From Tolypeutes matacus (lineage: Eukaryota; Chordata; Mammalia; Cingulata; Chlamyphoridae): 64,000 nt of DNA. Every line of letters begins with the position of its first letter. The first letter of the stretch is position 1. The notes under the pieces were generated by a model. That model did no database searches and had not been told where the DNA came from. It was given only the letters and a program-made list of their open reading frames with translations. This document shows, piece after piece, positions 11,355-23,029 of this stretch. A program made the translations under genes and the position numbers. The DNA is taken from assembly GCA_026826555.1 (NCBI GenBank), contig JAKSZT010053764.1, forward strand, positions 15,186,213 to 15,250,212. The letters run 5' to 3'.

Positions 11355-11710
11355 TCATTGTCTTAGTTACCCAGCTGCAATCACCAATAGCACAGATTGT
11401 TTTTGGCTTAAACAACAGGAATTTATTGGCTCACAGTTTCAGAGCCTAGAAGATTTGCTTCCTCCTGGGGTCAGTAGCATTCTGGCAGGCTGGCAATCCC
11501 TGGGTGCCTTAGCTTTCCCACCATATGGTGATGTCCTCTCTTTTCTCTCCTGGTTTCCCAGTGACTTCTGGTTTCTGGTCCTCCATGGCTTTCTCTTTAT
11601 AAAACCTCCAGTAATAGATTAAGACCCATCCTGATTAATTTGGCCACATATTCAGTAAACATAACATCTTCAAATGGTCCCATTTACAATGGGCTCACAC
11701 ACACACAGGA
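11355..11710. mobile_element. Interspersed repeat within old L1, family unassigned
   Basis: The block starts 'cttagttacccagctgcaat' and runs to 'caatgggctcacacacacac'. It recalls a common placental repeat with 'ggaatttattggctcacagt'. I cannot name the family with confidence. Confidence 0.4.
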
Positions 11711-11850
11711 ACAGGATTAAGTTAAGAACATGTGGTAAAGGGGTGTTGTATGGGACTTCTATACATGTGCATGATTGTTTTGTAAGTTCACAACTTCTGT
11801 AATAAAAATATATTTTTAAAAAGATTAAGAATATATATATTTTTTTTACT
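11711..11850 (+). mobile_element. L1 3' UTR fragment
   Basis: The text 'catgattgttttgtaagt' and the following A-rich end match 50280-50365, so both are 3' ends of one L1 group. Confidence 0.6.
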
Positions 11851-11967
11851 GGGGCACATAACTCAGTCTACAATAATAATTTTCCTGATTTTCTTTAGTT
11901 CTTTGGGTTTTTATATTGTGTGGGGGGGTGTTCTTTAATTCTTTAAGTATATTTAAGACAGTTTTTT

Positions 11968-12152
11968 TTTTTTTTTTTTAAAGATTTTATTTATTTATTC
12001 ATTCATCCACCCCCCTTGCTGCTTGCGCTCGCCGGGCCAGCCAACCATGCCGCGCAGGCGGGCCCGCCCTCACCAGGAGGCCTCAGGAACCAAACCCGGG
12101 GCCTCCCACATGGCAAACGGGAGCCCCACTGATTGAGCCACAGCCGCCTCCC
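11968..12152 (-). mobile_element. tRNA-derived SINE (DAS-like monomer)
   Basis: A monomer in reverse orientation with poly(T) first. The target duplication 'ttaagacagtttttt' begins at about 11953 and at 12153. Confidence 0.92.
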
Positions 12153-12716
12153 TTAAGACAGTTTTTTAAAAAGTCTTTACCTAGTATGTCTGAAGTCTGG
12201 GATTCCTCACTGATGGTTTCAGACACTTCCCCTTGTTCCTTTGAATGGACCATCATTTACTGTTTCTTTGCATGCCTCAGAATCTTTTGTTGCACATTGG
12301 ACATTTTAACATTTTACTATGCTAACTCTGGAATTTAGCCACTGAAGCTTATATCCAACTAATATAAGATATTAGTTATGATAGATTTCCTAGAATGTCA
12401 GAAGCTAACAAAAAAGAAAGAAGAAAACGCTTTTCCCAGTCTTTGCAGATTGGCTCTGTTCAATGCTTCAGAGCTTAGCCAGCCTTACAATGAGCCTAAA
12501 GAACAGTCTGAGACAAAAGCATATGGTCCTCCCTGGTCCTTTCCCAGTATGTGCCTTGTTCTGGGCATCCATGCTCAGCATTAGAAATTCTCCCATTTAC
12601 ACAGATCCAAATGTTCTTCTTCCCCCAGGAAATAGTCTTTTCTCCTGGTCCCAGGTACTCTATTGCATGTCTTAAAACTGATAATCCTTTTCCCCAGGTT
12701 GCTGCAGTTTGTTTTC

Positions 12717-12900
12717 TTTTTTTTTTTAAGATTTTATTTTATTTATTCATTTATCCCCCCCCCCCTGCTGCTTGTGCTCGCTGGGTCAGCTAACCACGCC
12801 GTGTGGACGGGCTTGCCTTCACCAGGAGGCCCCGGGAACCGAACCCAGGGCCTCCCATATGGTAAACGGGAGCCCTACTGATTGAGCCACAGCCGCTTCC
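12717..12900 (-). mobile_element. tRNA-derived SINE (DAS-like monomer)
   Basis: Reverse orientation, with A and B boxes readable on the minus strand. The target duplication 'ctgcagtttgttttc' is at 12702-12716 and 12901-12915. Confidence 0.93.
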
Positions 12901-13369
12901 CTGCAGTTTGTTTTCTGACAGCATTTTAGCTGCCCTGTGAGTTGCTTCTATGTCTAGAGAAAGGTCTGGAACTGGCAAGCCAGAGATGAATGTTCTGGCT
13001 CAGTCCTTCATGTTGCCACCAAACAAACTGATACAGATATTCATGTACCCCAATATGTGCATAAGTTTACTCTGCCCCCTCCAGAACTGGAAACTGGAAC
13101 CTACATTGGGAGTACAGGCTGACTCCATGCTGAGCCAGGGAAGTGGTGCAGAAAGGGCCAGCAATGGCACCATGAGGTTATCCTACCAATTTTAAGTTGC
13201 CTTTTTCTTAATTTGGTGTTCTCCCAGTTTACCGCAACCCTTTAACTGTTTTCTAGGGCTCTGAGAAAGATAGTTCTGCCAGTTTTTGCTTGCTTAAAAA
13301 TTCTGTGCAGGGACAGAACCCTGAGTATCTCATTCTGCCATCTTGGTGAATTAGTTAAATTTAGAGCAG

Positions 13370-14440
13370 TTGCTATAGCCTGTGAATATAATGAGGCTAA
13401 AGGGAATCAGATCAGTGCTCAGAATTTTCATCTTGTTATGTTGTCTTGAGTGGAGGGTGTTAATTCCTGGAGTCAGCAGCTGCTTGGTGGCTTCTGAAAG
13501 TTCTTAGATTAAGATTCCCCATTGGCTCACAATCAAGTTGAGGGTGGTGGCAACAATCTGCATAAGAATGGCCAGACACACTGAAGACAGAGCTGGGAGA
13601 GATTAATAATTCCACCCCCATCCCTGATCTCCCAGAATCTAAGGTGTTCCCTCCCCACCAGGTAAGATTCTTGCTGTCCTTACACAGCCACATGCTCAAT
13701 ATGACCAGCCCTGGCAGCAATCTCTTTGCCCTTTTACTAGTTCTCCCAAGTTTTATATCATATACCCAGACCCATTCCTAGGTGGCTCAGCAGTTTCTTT
13801 CTTGTATACCTTATGTCATCCTAGAACATTTCCCATGCCCTGATGTAGGCAACACTAGGAGCACATATATCCATAATCATTAAAATCACAATCCCAAACT
13901 GCCCAAATCGAGCAAGCAAGCTTAGCTGGACAGCAAAAGAAACACCAGGTTAGTTTCTCCCACCCCCTGGCCCAGTATTGCTACTCACAAATTCCAGTAG
14001 CCCAGTTCCCAGAGGTAGACATGGGAAGAAAAAAGAAGAGTGAGAAGGGTTAATATGTAGTTTATTTTCCCAAACCATCCAGATCCAGTGCCTCAGACTA
14101 CATATCCCAGAGTTGTATTTGCTACTTAACTGTGAAACTGGCAGTTCAGGCACATTTGCCAGGTTTCTTGTGCTGGAAAGGTTCATATGATAGAATCTTG
14201 TTTTGGGGCCCAATCCCTAATTGTAGATTGATTCCCATGCCCTTTGTGATAGTTCATCCAAGTGGCTATGCTTCTTACCTTGGCTGCTCAGGTCTAATCA
14301 GCATGCTGATTCCTGTTTTGTTCATCCTCAAAGGATTCTTTCCCATAGGCATCCACATGGGTTACAAACAGGGAGCATGGGTTTTGTGCAATCTGGTGCC
14401 ATAATGTTCATTCCCACAGAGCCATCCAGTTCTCAATTTC
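13370..14440. other. No gene seen; old non-coding sequence
   Basis: No frame longer than about 90 codons, no RNA gene and no repeat family could be assigned here. The sequence style resembles decayed LTR or old repeat material. Confidence 0.4.
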
Positions 14441-14449
14441 CCTGCTGCA

Positions 14450-15160
14450 GAGCACCAAATTACACTGCCAGTCCTTGGCTACTGTCATGAAAATGCAGTA
14501 AAAAAAAAAATACAAGGCATATTTGGGGGCCATTTTTCGGACAAGCACCACAACCTGCAACTTCACTCATTGTGTAGTTGCCTTTTTCTTTTCCATGTAT
14601 AGTTTTATACAGTTTCTCTGGAGCGGCACAGCTGCAGCAGCCCAGCATACCCTTGTGTATGGAGCTCAGACCACTTCCAGGTTCAGTAATTCACTAGAAC
14701 TCACAAGACTCAGCATATACTCACGGCTAAAATTTTTACAGCAAAAGGATGCAAAACAAAATCAACAAAGGGAAAAGGTGCATGGGGCAAAATCTGGAAG
14801 AAACCAGGCACAAGTTTTCCAAGACTTTGCTCCCTTTGTCAAACAGGTGTGCTTAATTTCCCCATCAACAAATTGTGATAATATGAATAAAATGTTGTCC
14901 ACCAGGGAAGCTCATTAGGGACTCAGTGCCCAAGGTTTTTATTGGGGGCTGGTCAAGTAGGTATCGTCTGCCTAGCATATACCAAAATTCCAGACTCCCG
15001 GAAGGAAAGCAGGTATATCCAGCATAAATTACTTATCAGTTCTGGGAATGATGGGAATCCTTCCTAAATCCCAGTTCCTAGATACCCACAAAGGGCCAAC
15101 TTTGTATGCAGGCTCTCTAAGGTTAAACAGGTTCAGACCTGCTATATTAATTCTTTTCTG
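14450..15160 (-). mobile_element. Ancient ERV LTR-like sequence
   Basis: Text such as 'attcactagaactcacaaga' and 'tttttattgggggctggtca' recalls an ancient placental ERVL-class LTR in reverse orientation. The family name was not confirmed and no target duplication was found. Confidence 0.5.
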
Positions 15161-15410
15161 CATAGTCCAACCCTCTTGGCCCTGGGCCAAGATGTCTTTA
15201 CATCAAAATTATTATCAGTAGAACCCCAGGCAACAGGGTGAGAACAACTTGCAGTATTGAACTCAGTTATGCCCTTCAGGGATTCTGGGCTTGGCTAGCT
15301 AAAACAAATCCCATTGACAAAAACAAATTTAAAAAACACCAAGTAAATGCCAAATAAGAACAAATCCCAATGACCATATAGGTCTGTCTTAGAAAGCCAG
15401 ATGGCTTCAT

Positions 15411-15602
15411 TCTTTTTTTTTAAAAGATTTTATTTATTTATTCATTTATCCCCCCCTTGCTGCTTGTGCTCGCTGGATCAGCTAACCACGCTAACCACGC
15501 CGTGCGGGCGGGCTTGCCTTCACCAGGAGGCCCCGGGAACCGAACTGGGGCCTCCCATATGGTAAACGGGAACCCTACTGATTGAGCCACAGCCGCTTCC
15601 CT
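15411..15602 (-). mobile_element. tRNA-derived SINE with small internal duplication
   Basis: A reverse monomer with a 10-base local duplication (gctaaccacgctaaccacgc). It abuts a second SINE unit at 15603-15745. Confidence 0.9.
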
Positions 15603-15745
15603 GCTCATTTGATTTTGCTCATTGTCTCCTCATTGTGTACTTGTTGTCTGCTCATTGTTTGTTTTCTTTAGGAGCCACAGGAAACTGAACCCGGGACCTC
15701 CCGTGTGGAAGGCAGGCACTCAACTGCTTGAGCCACATAAACTCC
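15603..15745 (-). mobile_element. Second-unit type SINE fragment
   Basis: The reverse complement resembles the second tRNA-like unit of the dimeric SINEs (gaggtcccgggttcagtttc on the minus strand). A short repeat 'cattctt' near 15408 and 15747 brackets the pair, suggesting the monomer at 15411 either inserted into this older copy or formed one composite with it. Confidence 0.75.
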
Positions 15746-15779
15746 CATTCTTAAGTTTTTGAATTAACCTTTTATACTT

Positions 15780-16090
15780 GGATCAAGCCATCAATTCAGA
15801 CAGCACAACTCTGACCAGTAATGTGAAGCTGAACTGAAAGCCTTCCTGGCTGAGGCACTGTCAAGATAGGTTACACACATAATAAGTACAATCCCCCAGG
15901 GCACATTTGGTAGCCCTGGAAACAAAGAATTTATAATTGTTGTAGTACAAGTTGCAGGACATACTTTAGTCAGGCAGTTCAGGTTAACAGGGCCCCCAAT
16001 GTGGTCTTCTACCCTAGGGTCTTCAATCCAGTCCAAATAATAAAGTTCAGTCCTTAGTTTCAGAGGGACCAACCTGAGGCATTCATTTCC
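15780..16090 (-). other. Unassigned segment with a 93-codon open frame
   Basis: The minus strand is open for 93 codons at 15791-16072. I see no recognised domain. Its position among decayed LTR blocks suggests an ERV internal remnant, but this is only a guess. Confidence 0.25.
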
Positions 16091-16249
16091 AGTTTGATGT
16101 ATATGACATCAGTTCATTGGCTTCCCAAGTATGGACAACATCTATAGGTGAGGCAGGTTAGTATAGTGAAAGAGGGAAGGCAGCTCAGGCTCAGCAGACA
16201 ACATAGTGGGCAGACCACATGGCCGTGAGACCCTACCTGAAATCTCCTG

Positions 16250-16680
16250 AGGGAAAGGCTGCTGGAAAGACCCCTTGAGACCCTGACCACAAGGACTGAT
16301 TTGGAACTTTTTCTGAGGTCAAGGAGAAGCCTGGGATTACCCCAAACAGGCCCCCTCATTGGGTCTCTGAGAGCTAACAGGCGGGGATTAAGGCAACCAA
16401 TCAAAACATCAATCAGTTGGGGCTCCTCCCCAACATTATGATGGAGGAGGAGTAAAGGTTTTAAAACGGCCTAACCTGGGGCCCCACATGTGTGTTTTCC
16501 CCTGCAGCACGCCCGCAATCTTATGTCTCAGATTGTGTACTGTTTTTCTTGTTTCTTAATAAACTCTTTACTCCCTTGCCTACCCTACAGCGTTTCCTTA
16601 AATTCTTCTACTCAACATAAGCCAAGAACCTAGAAGCCCAGAACCCAGAGCCTTCCGCTAGCATAGTTATTCATAGTATT
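16250..16680 (+). mobile_element. Class I-type ERV LTR
   Basis: A CAAT-like site (accaatcaaaac) precedes an AT-rich start region (ttttaaaacgg) and AATAAA (cttaataaactctttactc, near 16556), followed by 'caacataagccaagaaccta'. This is the usual U3-R-U5 order. The body is related to 16810-17510. The left edge is uncertain. Confidence 0.6.
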
Positions 16681-16809
16681 CCGGGGCTATGCCTTGCTTG
16701 CAGATAGTGCTGTAAGATTTGAGCATAGGCTCAGCAATCAGTTTGAATTCAAAGTGGTCACAGCACTGAAGCAGGCTAATAGGGTATCAGTAGATGGATC
16801 TGGAACCTG

Positions 16810-17510
16810 GCAAGAAAACCATGTGGATATCAATACCCCCAAGATGGACGCTGGAAGACCCTCACGAGAATCCCATCTGGTACAAGATTTCCTCCGGAAG
16901 CCAGGAGAAGCCCCAGATATTCTCCAGGGACATTATCATTGGGCCCTCCTGGGGGATTGATGAATAGGGTAATCAATCAAAACAGCAAACAGCTGGAACT
17001 CCTCCCATGTCATTAGCAAAGGGGCGGAATAACTAATGGTTCAAAAAGCAAGGGCATAAAAAAAAATAAAAATAAAAATAAATTAAAAAATAAAAAAATA
17101 AAAAATAAATATAAATAAATTAATTAATTGAAAATTTAAAAAAATAATAATAAATAAATAAATAATTAAAAAAATAAAAAAATAAAAAAAGCAAGGGCAA
17201 AGACCGAATCTCTCTCTCTTGCCTTTGGACCCCTGTTCTGGCCTTCTTCGCCCCTGCCTGGACCAATATTCAAGTAAAACCTGGGCATTTATAATCTATA
17301 ATGGGAAATCATAGACTGTAAATTGGTCCTCTTCATCACTCTTCAGCCCCTTCCTCTCTAGGCTGGGACCCATGATCTGTTATTTTCTCCCATTTCTCTT
17401 CCCTCCCTACCTTAATAAATTACTTGCCTAATCAACGTGACATGCTCTTGAAATTCATTTCTGCAGCTTAGTCAAGAACCTAGACAAAATCTGGTAACAG
17501 GACCTTGGGA
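16810..17510 (+). mobile_element. Second class I-type ERV LTR with AT-rich insertion
   Basis: It shares 'aatcaatcaaaacag', 'aactcctccc' and the 'tcaagaacctaga' end with the LTR to its left, plus AATAAA near 17414. An (aaat)n-like low-complexity block at 17057-17190 splits it and is flanked by 'aaaaagcaagggca' on both sides, like a target duplication. Confidence 0.6.
17057..17190. repeat. AT-rich low-complexity insertion, (aaat)n
   Basis: This run contains only A and T. The bases 'aaaaagcaagggca' occur directly before and after it. It resembles a retroposon of which only an expanded A-rich tail remains. Confidence 0.85.
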
Positions 17511-17746
17511 AGACAGCTCAGGGAGTTCTCCTTTAGGGAGAGGGAAAGCTTCCAGGAACAGTTCTGAAAAACAAAGATCATTAATGTCTTTCCCCCTCTC
17601 CTGCACCTTCTCAGGTGCCAGGGTTTTCTACTTTTCTGCTGTTGTTACAAAATTGGTGTTCCATTCAGCAGTCATAACAATATTTTTTTCAATCATCTAT
17701 CATTCAGACCGTTCATATGAAAGGGCTGTATGAAAGAGAGAAAAAA

Positions 17747-17935
17747 GGGAAGCGGCTGTGGCTCAATCAGTGGGGCTCCCATTTGCCATGTGGGAGGCCC
17801 CGGGTTCGGTTCCCGGGGCCTCCTGGTGGGGGCAGGCCCGCCCGCATGGCGTGGTTGGCTGACCCAGCGAGCACAGGCAGCAAGGGGGGGATAAATGAAT
17901 AAATAAATAAATAATCTTTAAAAAAAAAAAAAAAA
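17747..17935 (+). mobile_element. tRNA-derived SINE (DAS-like monomer)
   Basis: A well preserved monomer with both promoter boxes, flanked by 'agagagaaaaa' on the left (17736-17746) and again after the A tail. Confidence 0.93.
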
Positions 17936-17939
17936 AGAG

Positions 17940-19265
17940 AGAAAAAGCATTTTCATAGAAAAACTTTTTATATAAACCAGAAAGACCCATCATATTAAAA
18001 ACTGCTCAGGATGAAACCTTGAATAAAAAATAAAAAATTTAATGGGTTTATATAAACTCCCACCCCATTATCCTGATTATTATCTAGCAAGCAGCCTGGA
18101 AAAGACCAATCCCTTTCTGGGGACAGCTGCATTTAATATTTAAAGTGCCTTACTATGTTGTCTGTACCAGGAGAAAGGTGAGGCAGAGTCAGGTTATCAG
18201 GCCGCCGTTGCAAACTCCAACTAATCTGGAAAGTCGAACACAAGTCAAGAGCAGTAAGATCACCTTGGGAAGGGGTTGATCTGTCAGGAGTGGATAGCAA
18301 GGCCACACCTCTGTGACGTGCCTTCCCCCAACTTGCAGCTTTTGCAGGAAGCATAAGAATGCTATCAGTGTCTATATATACATCGAGCCAGAAATACAGA
18401 ACCAATCAGCAGCTCGATTTCAGATGGTCCCATCAGAAATAAGCCCTCTTTTGTGGATACTTGTTGGTGACCCAGATGGTCTAGCATCCATGATGTTTTC
18501 ACAATTTAGGGATCCACAGAGGAGTGTCCTAAATCTGCAACAGTCCTCAGAGTCTGAGTTTCACTTATTGAGCAGAGCAATTTCATCAGATTTTAGTTTA
18601 ACTACTGTTGTGGCTGAAATATCCCATACCAAACAGTATGAGGTTTCCGTTGAGTCAGGTCCAGGCAATTAGGATCTGTGAATTCAGGGTTCTAAAGAAT
18701 CAATGGCTTTTCTTGAGCAGCAGCAAAGCTGAGATGCTGCCATGGCCAGAGAGCTGTGTTCTATGTCTAAGTGATAAGCAAGGCCTTTTTATTCTATCAG
18801 TCCAAGTCGATCCATTCGAAAATATGCACATCAGGCTGGAAAATTATAAGCCTATGAGTCAGACTTATGATTGTACAAGAAGTCATTAGTAACTAAAAAC
18901 TGTTTTGTAAAATTACAAAACTCTATTTCCACCTGGAAATTGCCTTTTTTCTTGTCTCTCATTTTCCAGTAAGTCCAAGAAGCAAAAAAATAGCAAAGAT
19001 CATCAGTTATGGAGACTTACTTTGCTTTTAATATTCAACAAATATAAATTTCAACCCACCCACAGGTAGCAAAAAAAACACAAAACAAATTAAATTATTG
19101 GTGTGTCCCTTTAACACTTTTTCTTTGCAGCTCTCCCAGATTGGGATGATCCCTCCAGCATTTATGAAATTATATGCATATAACATTTTACATCAATTTT
19201 TATCTTACATCCAGATGCAATAGCCACAAAACACAAAGCCATTTTTAACACACACACACCCTTTT
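17940..19265. other. No gene seen; unassigned sequence
   Basis: The longest open stretch is 119 codons at 18313-18672 on the plus strand, with no recognised domain, no start context and no family match I know. No RNA gene was recognised. Confidence 0.4.
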
Positions 19266-19269
19266 TTTA

Positions 19270-19870
19270 AAAATTTGGAAATTAACTGCAAAAACACATC
19301 TAAAATGTTAACTTTATTTCAACATTGTTTTTAGTATAATGACGATACCAACTGGACACAAAGGGGTCTGGAAGCATGTTCAAAGCAGCACTCACAGAGG
19401 GTCTTCTTCAGTTCTGGAGGCCCAAAGGCAGCCAATATTGCTTCATCAAATACATCCTTTAGACTTTTCTGTGTGAGTATAGAACACTCCACATATTTGA
19501 CAACCTTCAACCTATAGTCCAAATTTCAGTATCTTTGGAGTGATGGGCTTCTGCTCTTGGCAAGTTTCTCAATAGTAAAGGTCATTTCTAAGATCAGACT
19601 TGGTCCCAACAAACAAAAAAGCAGTCTTTGGACAGCAATGAGTTATCTAAGGTACCCAGTTTTCTTTCACATTTTCCAATGAAGACTAAAGACCACTATA
19701 AAACAGACTAGTACAAAAAATTTCAATAGTGTATGGCTCTCACCAATCAAAATGTCAAAAACCACTGGTACACATTCAGATATAAAATTGTTTGCTGTGT
19801 AGGATATTGTGATATCTTACAAACAGCTTCATCACTCACAACACCCACTTGTCTACACTGCTGAAAACTT
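19270..19870 (-). pseudogene. CDC42P: Processed pseudogene of CDC42 (Rho-family GTPase)
   Basis: CDC42 is a small GTPase controlling actin and polarity. The reverse strand follows the CDC42 mRNA without introns from about the start codon (19859) through the C-terminal codons near 19370 and into the 3' UTR (to about 19270). The clearest protein match is the stretch VKYVECS and FDEAILAA at 19500-19420. The phosphate-binding loop region is altered and the initiator is lost. Internal deletions shift the frame, including one just before the C-terminal CAAX prenylation box, which is missing. A small GTPase of another Rho type is unlikely, because the C-terminal and 3' UTR text fit CDC42. No clear poly(A) or target duplication was found, so it is an old copy. 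It is not expected to encode a functional GTPase. Confidence 0.9.
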
Positions 19871-20139
19871 TTTTAATCCACTTTAATTTTTTAAATTTGA
19901 TTTTGACATCCTGCTTCTCTACCCTATTTATGGACTTATTTTACCACCTGAAGTCTGTCCTAGGGGAAAAAAAAAGAAAAAAGGAAGTGTGGAGGAAAGG
20001 GTTTAAAAGGACAAGGAAATTGAAGAGGTGGTCTGAACTAACCAGATGGTAGTGGTGGTGGGTAAGGTCACCTTCTATTAAGCACAACAAGAAAAAGCTT
20101 AAGATAGCAAGAATTTAACCCTCTAGCAGCTCACTCCAC

Positions 20140-21240
20140 GAGACTGACAGTCGCGACAGGAATGGTGGACGCAGGCAGAAACTGCCCTACTGGCCCACTC
20201 CTTTCTCGGCTTCCCGCGCCTCCAGGAGCAGTTTTGAAAACTGTCCTGAGAGCACCTTCCTTAGGCACCGCACCTCAATAGCTATTTCCTGGGCAGACAG
20301 GTCAGGACCCGGGATAAAAAAGTGAGCATCTCATCAGCAGCGTGCAGGTAAGGAGGGTGTCTACCGCCCGATTGCTCTCCAGTTACACAAACCGTCCTCG
20401 GGGCGCGTGCGATCTCGATACATCACATTGACTCGCTCAAGGGGCGTGAAGGGAAGACAAAAGCGGATCACATAACCGCCATCCGCCAGGTTAAGCGCGC
20501 CAAGACCCTGGACACTCCATGGACTAGAGGGTTCCACTCACGTTACTCCCTCCAGCTTTATCCACGGCGCTGCACCTAAGCATCTTCAACTCCCGGCTCC
20601 TTAAGACCTGAAAGTCCTTGTTCTCCCAAGACTGGGAAGACCGGCGAGCAGAAGCGAGTAACCCAAGACGTAAAATGGACCGTGGGGCGCTCTTCTTGGC
20701 TTCCTGCTGGCTTGGACCTGAGTGCACGCACCGAGAGTGGCCTATGGGAGCCCGGCGAAGCGGTAACGTCAGAGGCGGCGCGTGGGCGGGACCGTGTTGT
20801 TCCCGCCTTGAGCTCAGCGTTAGACCTACACGGTTTAGGTATTTACCCTCTGATGTCATTGAAATGGGAAGACCTGAGTAGTGCCATTAAGTTACCTGGG
20901 ACTCTGCAGCAACAGCCTCGTTCATTAGTGACTCTGCTCTGCCCTGATTCTGAGGCAAGTACAGGGTACTGCGGAGCACATCCCGCCCCGCCCACGTGGA
21001 GCCCTTAGATGAAGGGACCCAGAGGAGACACCATTGGGAAGCCGGGGCAGGAGGTTTGTCAGCAACGTGGCGACTGGACCCACTAGGCCCGAGTCGGCGA
21101 GGGAAGGGTGGGTGCCACCTGGTCCCAGAGGATTTACCAAAATCAGCTTGCTGCAACCTGTTGTAACTGAGCATTAAGCTCCGCCCTTCCAAGGTGTTCA
21201 AAAGACCACATAGACCTTAAACTTTTGTGCTGCCAGAATC
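20140..21240. promoter_or_regulatory. CpG-rich promoter-like block P1
   Basis: CG dinucleotides are frequent here and rare in the flanks. Elements visible include TAACGTCA (20764-20771, a CRE variant), GC boxes (gggcggg, about 20784; ccccgccc, about 20986) and an E box CACGTG nearby. A consensus splice donor CAG/GTAAGG lies at 20345-20353 on the plus strand. No coding frame with a recognisable product starts here. The block is collinear with P2, so it is probably an old duplicated promoter for a non-coding or off-window transcript. Confidence 0.6.
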
Positions 21241-21399
21241 CCTCGGGTGAATTCAGCAGAGCTGAAACATTTCTTTAAACAGTTTGCAATGCTGGGTGTT
21301 CGGCCTAGCAATGATATTGGTTGATCCTGTATACTAGTAAATGGATTTGAGCTGAGATTGTCTTGTTTTTACTTAAAATCATATTACACCTTGATTGGT

Positions 21400-22045
21400 G
21401 TAAGCCTCTGTAGCAGTTTGGCATTATTTATGAATTCCAAAAATAGATATTGGATTATGTTTGCAAACTGGTCTGTTCCTCTGGGTGTATTGGATTGTAT
21501 TAACTTCAGAGGTTTCACTTTTACTTGATTAGTAATTTACTTGATTTGTAGGTGGGGACTCACAGAGAAAATAACATGGCAGAGGAGAAGTTTGGCGATT
21601 TAATGCTAGAGCCCAGGAAGTAAACACATAGAAGAACACAGAGAAGTTCTTCAATAGACACGGCAGAGGCCCTGGGAAGAGAGACAAGACATTCACCTGA
21701 TAGTTTGCAGCTGGCCTTGTGGAGAGAGCAGAGCAGCTGAACCTGGAGAGAAATGAACCCCGGGAGAGAAATGAACCCTGGGAGAGAGACGAGGCTTATC
21801 CCAGCTTAGGACTGAGATTGGAAGAAGCTGGGACCATGGAGCCTTAAGAGGAAGAGGAAGGCTCAACCCTTGCAGATGTCAGCAGCCATCTTGCTCCAAC
21901 ACATGGCAACAGACTTTAGTGAGGGAAGGAACTTATGCTTTATGGCCTGGTAACTGTAGGCTTATACCCCAGATAACTACCCTTTGTGAGACCCGACAGA
22001 TTTCTGGTACTTTGCATCAGCACCCCTTTGGCTGACCAATACAGC
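21400..22045 (+). mobile_element. Solo LTR-like repeat, MaLR/ERVL type
   Basis: The block begins near 'gtagcagtttggcattattt' and ends near 'tggctgaccaatacag'. It holds 'ggaccatggagcc' and a purine-rich middle. The layout and style match the other LTRs of the 21-28 kb cluster, but the ends are not defined by a target duplication. Confidence 0.5.
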
Positions 22046-22339
22046 CTCCTTTTCCAAAAATGCTTCAATACTCTGATTTCAACTGCTTTAATAACTGAAG
22101 GTCTCTGTGGTCTCCAATCCCAGGCAAATGTACTTAACACAGTTTTAATGTGTTTACTTGGTTGGAGGGACATTGTGAAAATACAGTTAAGCCATAGATA
22201 CTGGGAGTCAAAAATATGGTTTGCTTTCTACTCTTCCCACACCTACAAAACTTCTGAAAAGTGCCCTACATGTGCTCATGATTGGGTGTATTAATTAGTA
22301 AGGTGTACAATCTGAGGCTTCCATCTCAATGGAAGTTAA

Positions 22340-22560
22340 GGTGATATGATAGGATTGCTAACATTTATATAGGGCTTATTTGCCAAGCACTGTTATGCAT
22401 GTATTAACATCTTTTATCCTAAGTATTACCTACTGAAGTAGGTGCTATTATTATTATTCCCATTTTACAGATAAGCTAACACACAGAGAGATTAAGTAAT
22501 TAGTTCAAAGGCACACAGATCCAGGGTCTGCCCTTTTAACCAGTGGTCCTTATTCTTGGC
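22340..22560 (-). repeat. MIR SINE
   Basis: 'tattattattcccattttac' followed by 'agagattaagtaattagttc' is the reverse complement of the MIR core and 3' region. Confidence 0.75.
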
Positions 22561-22564
22561 ATAA

Positions 22565-22850
22565 TGGGGCACTGGACTGGAAATCTGCAGGCTGGTATTC
22601 TAGACCCATGTCCACTATTGACCAGTTTTGTCATATTTACAAGTTACATTTGCTCAGCAAGGTGTAATTGAGTCTCAGTTTCTTTACCTGAAAAATGAGG
22701 GCTTTACATTAGCCCTTTTGACCTCCCTGAGTTGTTATACTTATCAAATATGTATATTTGGAAGCATTTCCAAAGCTGAAAGGCACTATATGAATCAGAG
22801 ATGTTATATCCTAATTGTTTCAAAGTCTTGCCTATTGAAGTGAGCCAATT
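22565..22850 (+). repeat. MIR SINE
   Basis: Plus-strand MIR-like text is present, including 'gagtctcagtttctttacct' and 'gaaaaatgagggct'. It sits tail to tail with the minus-strand MIR on its left. Confidence 0.7.
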
Positions 22851-23029
22851 AGGGAATAGACTAAATTTTGGCTCAGACAACTGTACTAAATCCCTAAAGT
22901 ATAGAATTACCTTTTACTTTGAATCGTAATTAAAATTAATATTTTTTTTACCAGATAGAATTCATTGAGTTCTGATAATGAACCACAGTTGCAGGACAGT
23001 TAGGCCTGTATAATGAATGATTATGATCT

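Larger units (their letters stand above)
10180..13360 (-). mobile_element. Old antisense L1 (ORF1/5' region), heavily interrupted
   Basis: The reverse complement of 10560-11350 resembles ORF1 text of older placental L1s, including a stretch corresponding to 47560-48030 in the young copy (for example 'tgggactcccataatatgtg' against 'tggaactcccatgacacgta'). No open frame survives. A repeat at 11355-11710, an L1 3' end at 11711-11850 and two SINEs interrupt it. Extent beyond 11350 is uncertain. Confidence 0.6.

Noticed and set aside
14523..14918. 131-codon plus-strand frame
   Set aside because: It runs antisense across an ancient LTR-like block and has no recognised domain.
18313..18672. 119-codon plus-strand frame as a gene
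   Set aside because: No domain, start context or splice signal was recognised, and length is within chance for this base composition.
19331..19522. Functional Rho GTPase exon
   Set aside because: No splice sites, lost start, internal frameshifts and no CAAX box; it is a processed copy.
20524..21201. Open frames of about 90-110 codons in P1
   Set aside because: CpG-rich DNA has few stops, so open frames arise by chance. No conserved domain and no support for one frame over another.
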